From Coleofasciculus sp040219735 (lineage in GTDB: Bacteria > Cyanobacteriota > Cyanobacteriia > Cyanobacteriales > Coleofasciculaceae), in the NCBI GenBank assembly GCA_040219735.1, contig JAVJRX010000029.1: DNA of 64,000 nucleotides; one strand, written 5' to 3'. The notes beneath the pieces were generated by a model, which worked only from the letters and a program-made list of their open reading frames with translations, was not told the DNA's origin and made no database searches. The translations under genes were made by a program, and so were the position numbers. Shown here one piece after another: positions 1 to 8,265 of this stretch; the first letter of the stretch is position 1, and every line of letters begins with the position of its first letter.

Positions 1-149
1 TCAAATCTTTGACACCATTTATCAAAGCAATTAGGCATCGCTGCTGGATGAGTCTCTTTCATGTCAAGTCCAGAAAACGTGAAAGACTTGCTACAAATAC
101 ATTATAACCTGTTTTAGTTCTTTTTTTCGTTCAAGTCCCACTATTCTGA

Positions 150-196
150 ATTAGAAGCTCCCGTTATAGCGAAAGCTTAACGGGAGAGAACGTCAC
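150..196 (+). mobile_element. Probable right end of an IS200/IS605-type element
   Basis: A hairpin with 9-bp arms CTCCCGTTA (158-166) and TAACGGGAG (178-186) is followed by AGAACGTCAC, ending at 196. An open reading frame matching the next gene starts exactly at 197. Subterminal hairpins of this form are typical of IS200/IS605 right ends, where flanking host DNA follows directly. The 150 bases further left show no recognisable TnpB tail, so this may be a shortened, tnpB-less copy. The assignment is an inference from structure and from the truncated neighbour. Confidence 0.4.
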
Positions 197-1213
197 GAAA
201 CTGTCTTAGATTTAAAAGATTGCGGCGGTATTCTGGTTGCTGTTGGACCTCACGCCTCCACAACTCCCACAGCCACCTTGAAAAAGTTAGGGGTGGATGG
301 TGTTGTTTTGGGAGAATGCGAGGATATTCTGCCTAAATTAAGTCAAGACTGGCAGAATGTATCCTCCATTTGCTACTGGGATGGGGAGAAACCCCGCATC
401 CAAGGCAGTCTCAATGCCACCGATATGAATAGATTGCCAGCCTTACACTGGTCTAAGGATACCATCCAGAAGCATCATCACCATCACCACCGTTTTGACG
501 CCCCCCCTATTGGTTTTGGTGCGGAAATGGAAACCTCACGCGGTTGTCCTTTTCACTGTTCATTCTGCGCCAAAGACAATTTCCGCGATCGCTATCGTAA
601 GCGCCCTCTAGAGATAATTCTCGAAGAATTGGATGGTTTAATTGCTCAAGGTGTGGAATACGTCTATTTTATTGATGAGATTTTCTTACCCAATCGCACT
701 TTACTTAAAGCATTAGTTGAGCGAAATGTCAAGTTTGGCGTACAGACCCGAATTGACCTGTGGACGCTACCTCTGTTGGAATTATTGGGGCGTGCGGGTT
801 GCGTTTCCTTAGAAGCGGGTGTTGAGAGTATTTCGCCCGCCGGACGAGAATTGCTTGATAAACAGTGTAAGTTGTCTACCGATGAACTGACCAAGTTATT
901 GATTTTTGCTAAGAAACATATTCCATTCGTTCAAGGGAATTTGTTAGATAGCAAAGTTGATGATTTAGAAGCTATTGCCGCTTGGCGTCAACATTTACAG
1001 CAAGCAGGGGTTTGGGCAAATAAACCGGTGCCAATGTTTCCCTATCCCGGTTCTCCTGACTATACTAAAAAATGGGGAATTCCCGATGAAAATGCCTGGG
1101 AAAGGGCGAATGAATATTACCTGAATGTTTATGCCGAGTTTAGCGATATTCAGGAACAACAGCCGCTTCCTTTATCTGAGTTGGAATTTGAGCCGCTGAG
1201 TTATAAAAAATGA
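197..1213 (+). pseudogene. B12-binding-type radical SAM protein, 5'-truncated
   Basis: The frame is open from an in-frame stop at 167-169 and reads like protein from 197 (ETVLDLKDCGGILVAVGPH). The first possible start is a TTG at 278, which falls inside conserved sequence. The GPH...GE segment is the tail of a cobalamin-binding (B12) domain. It is followed by a radical SAM core with a CPFHCSFC cluster motif (CX3CX2C) near nucleotides 545-570. The N-terminal part of the B12 domain is missing, consistent with the insertion end just upstream. A natural run of six histidines lies at 473-490, between the two domains. Genes of this type sit beside glycosyltransferases and a methyltransferase in other bacteria (the so-called rhizo-twelve grouping, from memory), and the same neighbours follow here. 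The substrate is unknown. Confidence 0.7.
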
Positions 1214-1218
1214 GGTTC

Positions 1219-1261
1219 GTAGTAGGCACTTTAGTGCCATAAGCGCTAAAGCGCTTACTAC
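1219..1261. repeat. 43-bp imperfect palindromic repeat
   Basis: GTAGTAGGCACTTTAGTGCC is followed by a near inverted copy ending GCGCTTACTAC. It contains two short inner palindromes (GGCACTTTAGTGCC and AGCGCTAAAGCGCT). A piece of the same unit (GTAGTTGGCACTTTAGTGCC on the minus strand) occurs near 27787-27806 inside a decayed gene, so it is a dispersed element. It lies between the radical SAM fragment and the first glycosyltransferase. Confidence 0.6.
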
Positions 1262-1305
1262 AAACAATGAAGGTTACTATATCGACGCTTTAGCTGTCAT
1301 AATTC

Positions 1306-2460
1306 ATGATTCATGGTAATCATAAATTAACAATACCCAAACGCATTTTGATGACGGCTGACACTATCGGCGGTGTCTGGACTTATGCGTTAGAATTGGC
1401 AGCTGCTTTAAGAAAATATGAGATAGAAATCGCACTCTGTACCATGGGCGCACCGCTAACACCGCAGCAACGCACCGCCGTAGATGCTATTTCTAATGTG
1501 ACAGTATTCCAGAGTCATTTTAAGCTGGAGTGGATGGATAATCCCTGGGATGATGTGCAACAAGCCGGGGAATGGTTGCTGCAATTGGGAGAACGGCTGA
1601 AGCCGGATGTGGTACATCTCAATGGCTATGCCCATGGTGCATTACCTTGGAGGATACCCGTTTTAGTAGTGGGACATTCCTGTGTTTTGTCGTGGTGGGA
1701 GGCGGTAAAAGGAGAAGCTGCACCCCCTAGCTGGGAGCCATACCGTCAGCAAGTCCGGCAGGGTTTACAATCAGCAGATAGGGTGATTGCGCCATCTGCG
1801 GCAATGCTGGCGGCACTTGAGCAGCATTATGGTACATTGGCGAATAAAAAAGTTGTGCCGAATGGTTGTAATCCCGATCAGTTTTATGTAGCCCAGAAAC
1901 AAGACGTTATCTTCACGGCGGGGCGTTTGTGGGATGAGGCAAAGAATGTAGGACTATTAAAAGATATTGCGCCTGATTTATCTTGGTGTGTTTGTATTGC
2001 TGGGGAACAGCAGCATCCAGAGGAATCCCCCCAACCTTCCTTAAAAAGGGGGGCTATAGATAAGACGGATAAGAGGAATAAAACGGGTCAAAAGACTGTA
2101 TGTTGGTTAGGGCGTCTGTCTGCTGAGGAAATGGCGTTTTGGTATGCTCGTGCTTCAATTTACGTATTACCTGCACGATATGAATCCTTTGGGTTATCGG
2201 TGCTGGAAGCAGCGCTGTCAGGATGTGCGCTGGTATTGGGAGATATTCCCAGCTTGCGGGAAATTTGGCAGAATGTGGCTGTATTTGTGCCACCGGATAA
2301 TCGAGACGCCCTGAAAGATGCGATTGAGGGTTTAATTACAGATTCAGCCAAACGCCGTCAACTAGCCAGTTTAGCACGCGATCGCGCCCTGAAATTCACA
2401 CCCCAACGCATGGCAAATAGCTATTTAAACACCTATCAAGCCTTGATTGACCAAAAATGA
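1306..2460 (+). CDS. Glycosyltransferase family 4 protein
   Basis: A cytoplasmic sugar transferase of the GT-B fold (GT4), 384 aa. The N-terminal Rossmann half begins RILMTADTIGGVWTYALELA, with the G-G-V-W loop expected for acceptor binding. The C-terminal half contains the nucleotide-sugar site YESFGLSVLEAALSG, with the E-x7-E pattern of retaining GT4 enzymes. A low-complexity insert (about residues 228-265, SPQPSLKRGAIDKTDKRNKT) sits in the C-terminal domain; its DNA contains a CCCCCC-rich stretch that looks like an inserted repeat kept in frame. The stop overlaps the start of the next glycosyltransferase (ATGA), so the two are probably co-translated. Donor and acceptor are unknown. Confidence 0.85.
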   Translation: MIHGNHKLTIPKRILMTADTIGGVWTYALELAAALRKYEIEIALCTMGAPLTPQQRTAVDAISNVTVFQSHFKLEWMDNPWDDVQQAGEWLLQLGERLKPDVVHLNGYAHGALPWRIPVLVVGHSCVLSWWEAVKGEAAPPSWEPYRQQVRQGLQSADRVIAPSAAMLAALEQHYGTLANKKVVPNGCNPDQFYVAQKQDVIFTAGRLWDEAKNVGLLKDIAPDLSWCVCIAGEQQHPEESPQPSLKRGAIDKTDKRNKTGQKTVCWLGRLSAEEMAFWYARASIYVLPARYESFGLSVLEAALSGCALVLGDIPSLREIWQNVAVFVPPDNRDALKDAIEGLITDSAKRRQLASLARDRALKFTPQRMANSYLNTYQALIDQK

Positions 2461-3566
2461 CGCAAAACCCCTTACACATTGTTATGTTCTGTCATTCCCT
2501 GTTATCTGACTGGAATCACGGGAATGCTCACTTTTTACGCGGAATTGTGAGCGAGTTGCGATCGCGCGGTCATCAGGTTAGTGTTTATGAACCCCATGAT
2601 GCTTGGAGTCTCCAAAATCTCTTAGCCGAACATGGGGATGCACCCATTGCCCAATTCAAAGCCATTTATCCGGGTTTAGAGAGTATCCGTTATCATCAGG
2701 ACACCCTGGACTTGGATAAGGTGCTCGATGGTGCAGATTTAGTCATTGTCCACGAATGGAATAACCGGGAGTTCGTGGCTAGGATTGGCGAACATCGAGA
2801 CAAGGTAGGTGGCTATCGGCTGTTATTTCACGATACTCATCATCGGTCAGTGAGCGATCGCGCCAGTATGGCAGCCTATAATCTTTCTAATTATGATGGA
2901 GTCCTAGCATTTGGCAGTATTATCCGCGACATTTATTTAACCGAGGGCTGGACAAAACAGGCTTGGACATGGCACGAAGCCGCCGATACTCGTATTTTCC
3001 ACCCAATTACAGGGGTTGAATCAGTCGGCGATTTAGTCTGGATTGGCAATTGGGGAGATGAAGAACGAACGGCTGAGTTATACGAGTTTCTGATTGAACC
3101 CATCAAGGCGTTAGGAATAAAAGCAAAGGTACATGGAGTACGCTATCCTAAAGACGCGATCGCATCCCTCAACGCCGCAGGAATTGATTATGGGGAATGG
3201 TTGCCCAACTACGAAGTGCCGCAAGTCTTTGCTCGTTTTCGCGTTACCATACACGTTCCGCGACGCTTCTATACCCAAATCCTCCCTGGTATTCCCACAA
3301 TTCGCGTCTTTGAAGCCCTCGCCTGTGGGATTCCCCTGATTTCAGCACCGTGGGACGATGTAGAGGGTTTATTTACACCCGGACAAGATTTTCTCATCGC
3401 TCACACGGGTGAGGAAATGCAGCAACACTTAAAAGACGTACTTCACGACCCAGATATAGCACAAAACCTTGCCCAAAACGGACGCCGTACCATCCTAGAG
3501 CGACATACCTGCGCTCATCGCGTGGATGAACTCTTGGACATTTACGCCACACTGCATTTCAGATAG
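2457..3566 (+). CDS. CgeB-like glycosyltransferase
   Basis: A 369-aa glycosyltransferase of the GT-B type resembling spore-maturation protein CgeB. It opens with a Rossmann strand (LHIVMFCHSLLSDWNHGNA), keeps the acceptor-side LRGIVSELRSRGHQVSVYEP segment, and has the C-terminal donor site IRVFEALACGIPLISAPWDD. The C-terminal ERHTCAHRVDELL helix is repeated in the related proteins at 3643-4746 and 7601-8173 (KHTYAHRAEQLE, EHTAAHRALELE), so the three look like paralogues. The start codon overlaps the upstream stop by 4 bases. It probably glycosylates the same product as its neighbours; the sugar is not known. Confidence 0.8.
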   Translation: MTQNPLHIVMFCHSLLSDWNHGNAHFLRGIVSELRSRGHQVSVYEPHDAWSLQNLLAEHGDAPIAQFKAIYPGLESIRYHQDTLDLDKVLDGADLVIVHEWNNREFVARIGEHRDKVGGYRLLFHDTHHRSVSDRASMAAYNLSNYDGVLAFGSIIRDIYLTEGWTKQAWTWHEAADTRIFHPITGVESVGDLVWIGNWGDEERTAELYEFLIEPIKALGIKAKVHGVRYPKDAIASLNAAGIDYGEWLPNYEVPQVFARFRVTIHVPRRFYTQILPGIPTIRVFEALACGIPLISAPWDDVEGLFTPGQDFLIAHTGEEMQQHLKDVLHDPDIAQNLAQNGRRTILERHTCAHRVDELLDIYATLHFR

Positions 3567-3571
3567 CCTTG

Positions 3572-3616
3572 TTCCTAGGCTCTGCCTAGGAATGCTCCTG
3601 AGGAGGCTCTGCCTCC
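3572..3616. repeat. Tandem palindromes with shared GGC-TCT-GCC core
   Basis: TTCCTAGGC-TCT-GCCTAGGAA (3572-3592) is followed by GGAGGC-TCT-GCCTCC (3602-3616). Each is a perfect stem with the same TCT loop. They form a double hairpin between two co-directional glycosyltransferase genes and could attenuate or stabilise the transcript. Repeats of this style are common in cyanobacterial intergenic spaces. Confidence 0.6.
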
Positions 3617-3642
3617 CGTAGTAAAGGTTCAATCAACTTAAT

Positions 3643-4746
3643 ATGACAAAAAAGATTAACATCGCCTTTTTCGGCTCCAGCTTAGTATCCGCTTACTGGA
3701 ACGGTGCAGCCACCTACTATCGCGGTATTATCCGAGCCTTACACGAGCGCGGACATCAGATTACCTTCTACGAACCCGACGCTTATGAGCGCCAAAAGCA
3801 CCGTGATATTCCTGACCCAGATTGGGCGAAGGTTGTCGTATACTCAGCAGAGGGAAATCAGGGGGTAAACCGCGCCCTTGAAGATGCCAGCAGCGCAGAC
3901 TTAATAGTCAAAGCCAGTGGGATTGGCGTCTTTGATGAATACTTAGAAACGGCTGTTTTAGACATCAAAAAACCCGACGCCCTCGTCGCATTCTGGGATG
4001 TAGATGCACCAGCCACCCTTGACCGGGTGCAAAACAACTCTGCTGACCCTTTCCACCCTCTAATTCCCAACTATGACCTCATCCTCACCTACGGTGGCGG
4101 CGAACCCGTTATCAACGCTTATAAAGCCTTGGGAGCGCGTGAATGTATCCCGATTTACAATGCCCTTGATGCCACCACTCACTACCCCGTTTCTCCTGAC
4201 TCTCGATTTGCGGGTGACCTAGGTTTCTTAGGGAACCGAATGCCAGACCGAGAGACTCGTGTTGAGGAATTTTTCTTTCGGGCAGCGGCTCAACTCCCTG
4301 ACTATAAATTCATCTTAGGCGGTAATGGTTGGGGGAGTAAAGAAATGCCAGTCAATGTTAATTATCTGGGACATATTTATACTCGTGACCACAATGCCTT
4401 TAACTGTACACCCATAGCCGTTTTAAATATCAGTCGTGAAAGCATGGCACGCTATGGGTTTTCTCCAGCAACGCGAGTGTTTGAAGCAGCAGGAGCGGGG
4501 GCTTGTATTATTACCGATTTCTGGAAAGGGATAGAGCTATTTCTGGAACCGGAGCGGGAAATTCTTGTTGCTGAAAATGGTGATGAAGTTGCTGAAATTT
4601 TGCGCCAACTGACCCCGGAGAAAGCTAGCAAAATTGGGGATGCGGCTCGTCAGCGCGTTTTGGCTAAACACACCTACGCACATCGAGCTGAACAACTAGA
4701 AGCCATCCTATTTTCCGGCTTCGATTCCCGAAAAACTAATTCTTGA
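3643..4746 (+). CDS. CgeB-like glycosyltransferase
   Basis: A 367-aa GT-B glycosyltransferase of the CgeB-like type. The N-terminus INIAFFGSSLVSAYWNGAAT resembles the start of the preceding gene, and the acceptor-side segment GIIRALHERGHQITFYEPDA is shared. The C-terminal donor-binding region is SPATRVFEAAGAGACIITDF. No signal peptide or membrane segment is visible, so it acts in the cytoplasm. It lies 76 bases after the preceding gene, separated only by palindromic repeats. Together with 2457-3566 and the half-gene at 7601-8173 it forms a paralogous set next to a radical SAM gene and a methyltransferase, suggesting stepwise assembly of a small glycan or glycosylated metabolite (inference). 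Confidence 0.8.
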   Translation: MTKKINIAFFGSSLVSAYWNGAATYYRGIIRALHERGHQITFYEPDAYERQKHRDIPDPDWAKVVVYSAEGNQGVNRALEDASSADLIVKASGIGVFDEYLETAVLDIKKPDALVAFWDVDAPATLDRVQNNSADPFHPLIPNYDLILTYGGGEPVINAYKALGARECIPIYNALDATTHYPVSPDSRFAGDLGFLGNRMPDRETRVEEFFFRAAAQLPDYKFILGGNGWGSKEMPVNVNYLGHIYTRDHNAFNCTPIAVLNISRESMARYGFSPATRVFEAAGAGACIITDFWKGIELFLEPEREILVAENGDEVAEILRQLTPEKASKIGDAARQRVLAKHTYAHRAEQLEAILFSGFDSRKTNS

Positions 4747-4794
4747 TAAGCTTTAGCTACAAAACAAATCATTCAAGGGCAAACCCAATTGTAG

Positions 4795-4811
4795 GGTGGG
4801 CAATGCCCACC
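4795..4811. repeat. GGTGGGCAATGCCCACC palindrome
   Basis: A perfect 17-bp palindrome preceded by GTAG and followed by AGCCTTA. The same unit, with one base changed in the loop or a different flank, occurs at 19247-19263, 30326-30342 and 38387-38403. It is a dispersed intergenic repeat in this genome. Confidence 0.7.
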
Positions 4812-4940
4812 AGCCTTAAATCAGCAACATTGATCTTAAGTACAAGAGAGTAGATGTAGGTTAGGATATAGTCTGGCTTTCTCTGCCCTATGCCTTATAA
4901 TTAAATATGTTGTCATAGTTAAATTGCACGATAGAAATAA

Positions 4941-5141
4941 ATGATAACTAACTTTAAAATTGACGAAGAACTTCTTGAAGAAGCTCTTGCTTTGTGCGAT
5001 CATTCAACAGCAGATTTGGTAATTGAAGCAGCTTTACGTGAATATATTCAACGCCGCAAAAAACTAAAAATTTTGGAGTTATTTGGAACTATAGATTATG
5101 AAGAGAATTATGATTATAAGCAACAAAGACAAATAAGATGA
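4941..5141 (+). CDS. vapB: VapB-family antitoxin
   Basis: A 66-aa protein with the start MITNFKIDEELLEEALAL and the ADLVIEAALREYIQRRK helix typical of the short VapB (ribbon-helix-helix type) antitoxins. The N-terminal half should bind operator DNA as a dimer and the charged, disordered tail (DYEENYDYKQQRQIR) should wrap the toxin. Its TGA overlaps the toxin ATG by 4 bases, the usual antitoxin-first arrangement. The operon is probably autoregulated, as is usual for the family; no operator was identified by eye. Confidence 0.8.
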   Translation: MITNFKIDEELLEEALALCDHSTADLVIEAALREYIQRRKKLKILELFGTIDYEENYDYKQQRQIR

Positions 5142-5503
5142 ACGTTATTGTTGACACATCCGTTTGGTCACTTGCATTGCGGCGCAATACACCAGACGAT
5201 AGGACTTCTATCGTTAATGTGCTGCGAGAGTTGATTGCAGATGGACGAGTCGTTTTACTGGGAGCAATTCGTCAAGAAGTGCTTTCTGGAATTCGCTACA
5301 CGGAACAGTTCGTTAAATTACGAGACTATCTTCGTGCTTTTCCAGACTTGGAGATAACCACGAAAGACTATGAACTAGCCGCAGAATTTTTCAACACCTG
5401 TCGCCGTCATGGTATTCAAGGTTCAAATACTGATTTTCTCATCTGTGCAGTCGCTCATCATCGTGGCTACAGTCTTTTCACTTATTTCGATAATTGCGTT
5501 TAA
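5138..5503 (+). CDS. vapC: VapC-like PIN-domain ribonuclease toxin, altered C-terminus
   Basis: A 121-aa PIN-domain protein. The acidic metal ligands are visible: D6 in VDTSVW, E47 in RQEVLSG and D99 in NTDFLICAVA. Family members usually end with a longer tail containing a T-T-D-x-D-F motif that supplies the fourth acidic position. Here the frame ends abruptly as SLFTYFDNCV, so the last helix and strand are missing and D118 is only an approximate substitute. A small deletion or frameshift near 5485 would explain this. The toxin may be weakened or inactive while the antitoxin is intact. Confidence 0.75.
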   Translation: MNVIVDTSVWSLALRRNTPDDRTSIVNVLRELIADGRVVLLGAIRQEVLSGIRYTEQFVKLRDYLRAFPDLEITTKDYELAAEFFNTCRRHGIQGSNTDFLICAVAHHRGYSLFTYFDNCV

Positions 5504-5591
5504 TTCGTTGGCTGTCTATAGTAGTATTAGTGAACCCAAAGGCTATCTCTAGCTTGAACTCAGGCTTACCTCACCATCTGGAGGACTTCCC

Positions 5592-6062
5592 ATGGCGATT
5601 GCTACTGCTTACGGCAAACCTTTTATTCCCACAGAATCCGACACCAGGCACTCTCAACAGAGTAGTCGTATCCTTGCTTCTCATATTACCCCTGACAGTG
5701 CTACCCATCGTCTCAAAATTGTTGAAGATGACGGCAGTGAGCAAGATGTTGTTATTCCTGCTGCTGCCTTTCATTTGCTTATAGACATCCTGTCACAAAT
5801 GGCTCAGGGAAATGCCATCTCCCTAATTCCTATCCATGCGGAACTTACAACTCAGGAAGCCGCAGACATCCTTAATGTTTCGCGTCCCTTCCTAGTGAAA
5901 TTGCTCTCATCCGGTGAAATTCCCTATCGCAAAGTGGGACGACACCGCCGCATCCGCTTTGCCGATTTGATGAACTATAAAGAACAGATTGATAGTCAAC
6001 GGATGCACGCCCTTGATGAACTCGCTGCTCAGGCTCAAGAGTTGAATATGGGCTATGAGTGA
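5592..6062 (+). CDS. Antitoxin with excisionase-type helix-turn-helix
   Basis: A 156-aa protein. The N-terminal 75 residues have no clear family signature. Residues 85-140 form an excisionase (Xis/MerR-like) winged helix: LTTQEAADILNVSRPFLVKL, then GEIPYRKVGRHRRIRFADL. Such HTH proteins are found as antitoxins of PIN-domain toxins, and a PIN gene follows 3 bases later. It should bind its own promoter and neutralise that toxin. The ATG is preceded by GGAGG at 5580-5584, a good ribosome-binding site. Confidence 0.75.
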   Translation: MAIATAYGKPFIPTESDTRHSQQSSRILASHITPDSATHRLKIVEDDGSEQDVVIPAAAFHLLIDILSQMAQGNAISLIPIHAELTTQEAADILNVSRPFLVKLLSSGEIPYRKVGRHRRIRFADLMNYKEQIDSQRMHALDELAAQAQELNMGYE

Positions 6063-6065
6063 CGT

Positions 6066-6638
6066 ATGACATCCAACTTCACAGTCCTCTACGATTCCTG
6101 CGTCCTATACCCAGCTCCACTGCGAGATCTGCTGATGCAGTTAGCGCTGACTGACCTCTTCAGAGCTCGCTGGACAAATGCAATTCAAGAGGAATGGAGC
6201 CGTAACGTTCTTAAAAATCGCCCTGATTTAACGCTGGAGCAACTTACTCGCACCCAAGAGTTAATGAATAGCTATGTTCGTGATTGCCTAATCACGAATT
6301 ATGAAGACTTAATTCCCTCCCTTCAATTGCCTGATCCAGATGATCGACATATCTTGGCAGCAGCAATTAAAGGAAATGTAAATGTAATCGTGACATTTAA
6401 CCTTTCAGATTTCCCTGAATCTACACTCAATCAATATGAAATTGAAGCCCAGCATCCTGATGATTTCATCTCTGATTTGATTGATTTGAGACCAGGCAAG
6501 GTTGCTGAGGCAGCACAGATATGTCGGAAGCGACTCAAAAATCCACCCAAATCGGTTAATGAATACCTGGAAACCTTACTGAAACAGGGATTAACTGTTT
6601 CTGTGTCGATACTTCGAGAAATCGATGATGAGACTTAG
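6066..6638 (+). CDS. PIN-domain (PIN_3 type) toxin
   Basis: A 190-aa PIN-domain protein. Candidate metal ligands are D10 (VLYDSCVLYP), E42/E43 (IQEEWSR), D90-D93 (LPDPDDRHILAAA) and D115 (TFNLSDFP), so the acidic set looks complete. Residues after about 130 form an extra helical C-terminal extension. It begins 3 bases after the HTH antitoxin gene and is probably translated with it. Unlike the VapC-like gene upstream, nothing suggests truncation. The expected activity is a single-stranded RNA endonuclease; its RNA target is unknown. Confidence 0.75.
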   Translation: MTSNFTVLYDSCVLYPAPLRDLLMQLALTDLFRARWTNAIQEEWSRNVLKNRPDLTLEQLTRTQELMNSYVRDCLITNYEDLIPSLQLPDPDDRHILAAAIKGNVNVIVTFNLSDFPESTLNQYEIEAQHPDDFISDLIDLRPGKVAEAAQICRKRLKNPPKSVNEYLETLLKQGLTVSVSILREIDDET

Positions 6639-6714
6639 TATAGCAACCGCCATAGCTGTTAGGACACATCATTTAGTAGAGACGTTCCGCCGGAACGTCT
6701 GGAACAACAGTTCG
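6639..6714. repeat. ~75-bp inverted-repeat element, copy 1
   Basis: Starts directly after the PIN toxin stop codon: TATAGCAACCGCCATAGC, then an ACACATCATTTAG segment, the core hairpin GACGTTCC-GCC-GGAACGTC, and ACAACAGTTC. A near-identical copy in opposite orientation lies at 12796-12870, and the core hairpin alone occurs at 56035-56061. It is short, non-coding and dispersed, like a MITE or large REP element. Confidence 0.7.
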
Positions 6715-6855
6715 TTTGTCTTAATCGATGTGTCTACTGCTATACCAGAAATGCGCTTCCAATCCTCATGAGCTGATCTACGTCAATTAACTGTACTTAT
6801 GTACGAATATTTCAGGTACAGGAGCGGTCACGTCCACTATTGGAGGCGCGATCAC

Positions 6856-7485
6856 TCAAGCTTCATCAACTCTATCATCCAGATTTGCCATTTCTTTAGA
6901 GGCTTTTACCGTTTGGATAAAAGAGTTAATAATTCCTGCTTGCAGAATTTTATTGTTAACAGTGACATTTTCTGCAATTGTTTCTTTTTCCTCTTCTGAT
7001 ATCTCAATTTTATCAAGTTTATCAACGGCAGTTTGTAGTTTTTTCTTTAATTCCCTAACAAGAAATTCAATTTTTACAAATTCATCTTTTGTAATTGTAT
7101 TATTGTGCGCGACTTTACATCTTAATTGATAAAGCTCTTCCCATTTCTTTTGTAACTGACTATCTTCATACTCAACTAAGTCTGAAAAATATCTTTGCCA
7201 ATTTGATTTAGGAATGAAATTGTTTAGTTCATCAATACTTAAGTCTTCAGGACGTTTAGCTTTTTTTATTTTATTGTAAAGTTCGTCAATAGCTTGATTA
7301 TGATAAGGTTTAAACAAAAAATCCGATAAATGAATGAAATCAACTTTATATAAAAAATTATTCAATTCTTTCCTATCTCTAGCTTTATTAGTTTCAATAA
7401 CTGATTTTACCTCTTTGGGTAAAGTTTCCTTTTCCCAATTAACTCCTACATTGGTAATCATAAATTTAGTCAGCAACTTTCGCAT
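6856..7485 (-). CDS. HEPN-domain protein, probably 5'-truncated
   Basis: The ATG-initiated frame gives 209 aa. It contains LYQLRCKVAHNN, a clear Rx4H motif of HEPN domains (as in Swt1-like or ApeA-like HEPN proteins), which often cleave RNA in defence or toxin systems. The same frame stays open for 49 codons upstream of the ATG, up to 7632, and reads as plausible protein (AYYSLQAYPLIHEIENL). The real gene was therefore longer and is cut at the junction with the glycosyltransferase fragment. It is AT-rich, on the opposite strand to its neighbours, and lies among toxin-antitoxin genes. The C-terminal 60 residues are charged and helical. Function is inferred from the motif only. Confidence 0.6.
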   Translation of the reverse strand: MRKLLTKFMITNVGVNWEKETLPKEVKSVIETNKARDRKELNNFLYKVDFIHLSDFLFKPYHNQAIDELYNKIKKAKRPEDLSIDELNNFIPKSNWQRYFSDLVEYEDSQLQKKWEELYQLRCKVAHNNTITKDEFVKIEFLVRELKKKLQTAVDKLDKIEISEEEKETIAENVTVNNKILQAGIINSFIQTVKASKEMANLDDRVDEA

Positions 7486-7600
7486 AAGATTTTCTATCTC
7501 ATGGATCAGGGGATAGGCTTGGAGCGAATAGTAAGCCGAAATATCATCCCACAGGCAATTAAGTTGTATAGAAAAAGCATAAAATACTGTTCTAATACTT

Positions 7601-8173
7601 TTGAGAAATTGTTCAGTTGACCCAAGCTTGTATTATCCCCAGGAATGTGATCAAACCTGGAATCTGGGGTATATGGGTACTTACAGTGATGACCGACAAC
7701 CGCCCTTGGAACGCTTACTCTTAGAACCCGCCCGTCAGTGGGGAGAAGGGCGCTTTGTGGTTGCAGGTCCTCAATATCCTGATACCATTCAGTGGTCGAG
7801 TAATGTGGAGCGAATTGAACATCTCCCACCGGCTGAACATCAACGCTTTTATAGTGCCCAGCAGTTTACGTTGAATATTACCAGAGCGGATATGGTGCGG
7901 GCGGGATATTCCCCCAGTGTGCGTCTGTTTGAAGCGGCGGCTTGCGGAACGCCGATTATCAGCGATTATTGGCAAGGATTGGAGACGATTTTTGAGATTG
8001 ACAAGGAAATCCTGGTGGCTTACTCTCCAGAAGACGTTCTCGACTATTTGCGGGAAATACCTGACTCAGAACGTCGTGCTATTGGTTTTCGCGCCCGTAA
8101 GCGCGTCCTAGCAGAACATACGGCTGCTCATCGCGCCTTAGAATTAGAACAGTATATTATGGCAGCGAGATGA
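7601..8173 (+). pseudogene. CgeB-like glycosyltransferase, N-terminal half missing
   Basis: Only the C-terminal nucleotide-sugar domain remains (about 190 aa). It starts within the linker SVDPSLYYPQECDQTWNLGY and runs through SPSVRLFEAAACGTPIISDY to EHTAAHRALELE. The full-length paralogue at 3643-4746 is 367 aa, so roughly 175-180 residues including the acceptor domain are lost. The TTG at 7601 is not a convincing start and no ribosome-binding site precedes it. The break coincides with the truncated end of the HEPN gene on the other strand, which points to a single recombination or insertion junction near 7600-7630. Confidence 0.75.
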
Positions 8174-8265
8174 TCAAATCTTCAGATTTCTCTGACTCAT
8201 GAGGGATGACAGGAATCTAGATAGGTTTGATAGGGTTATCAGTTATGAAGATAGCCTAGTATTGG

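Noticed and set aside
1..150. TnpB C-terminus left of the hairpin
   Set aside because: Forward frames were read and none shows the zinc ribbon or RuvC-III motif expected there.
5494..5784. Hydrophobic 96-codon frame between the two toxin-antitoxin modules
   Set aside because: It overlaps the HTH antitoxin in another frame, so the apparent membrane helices are a frame artefact.
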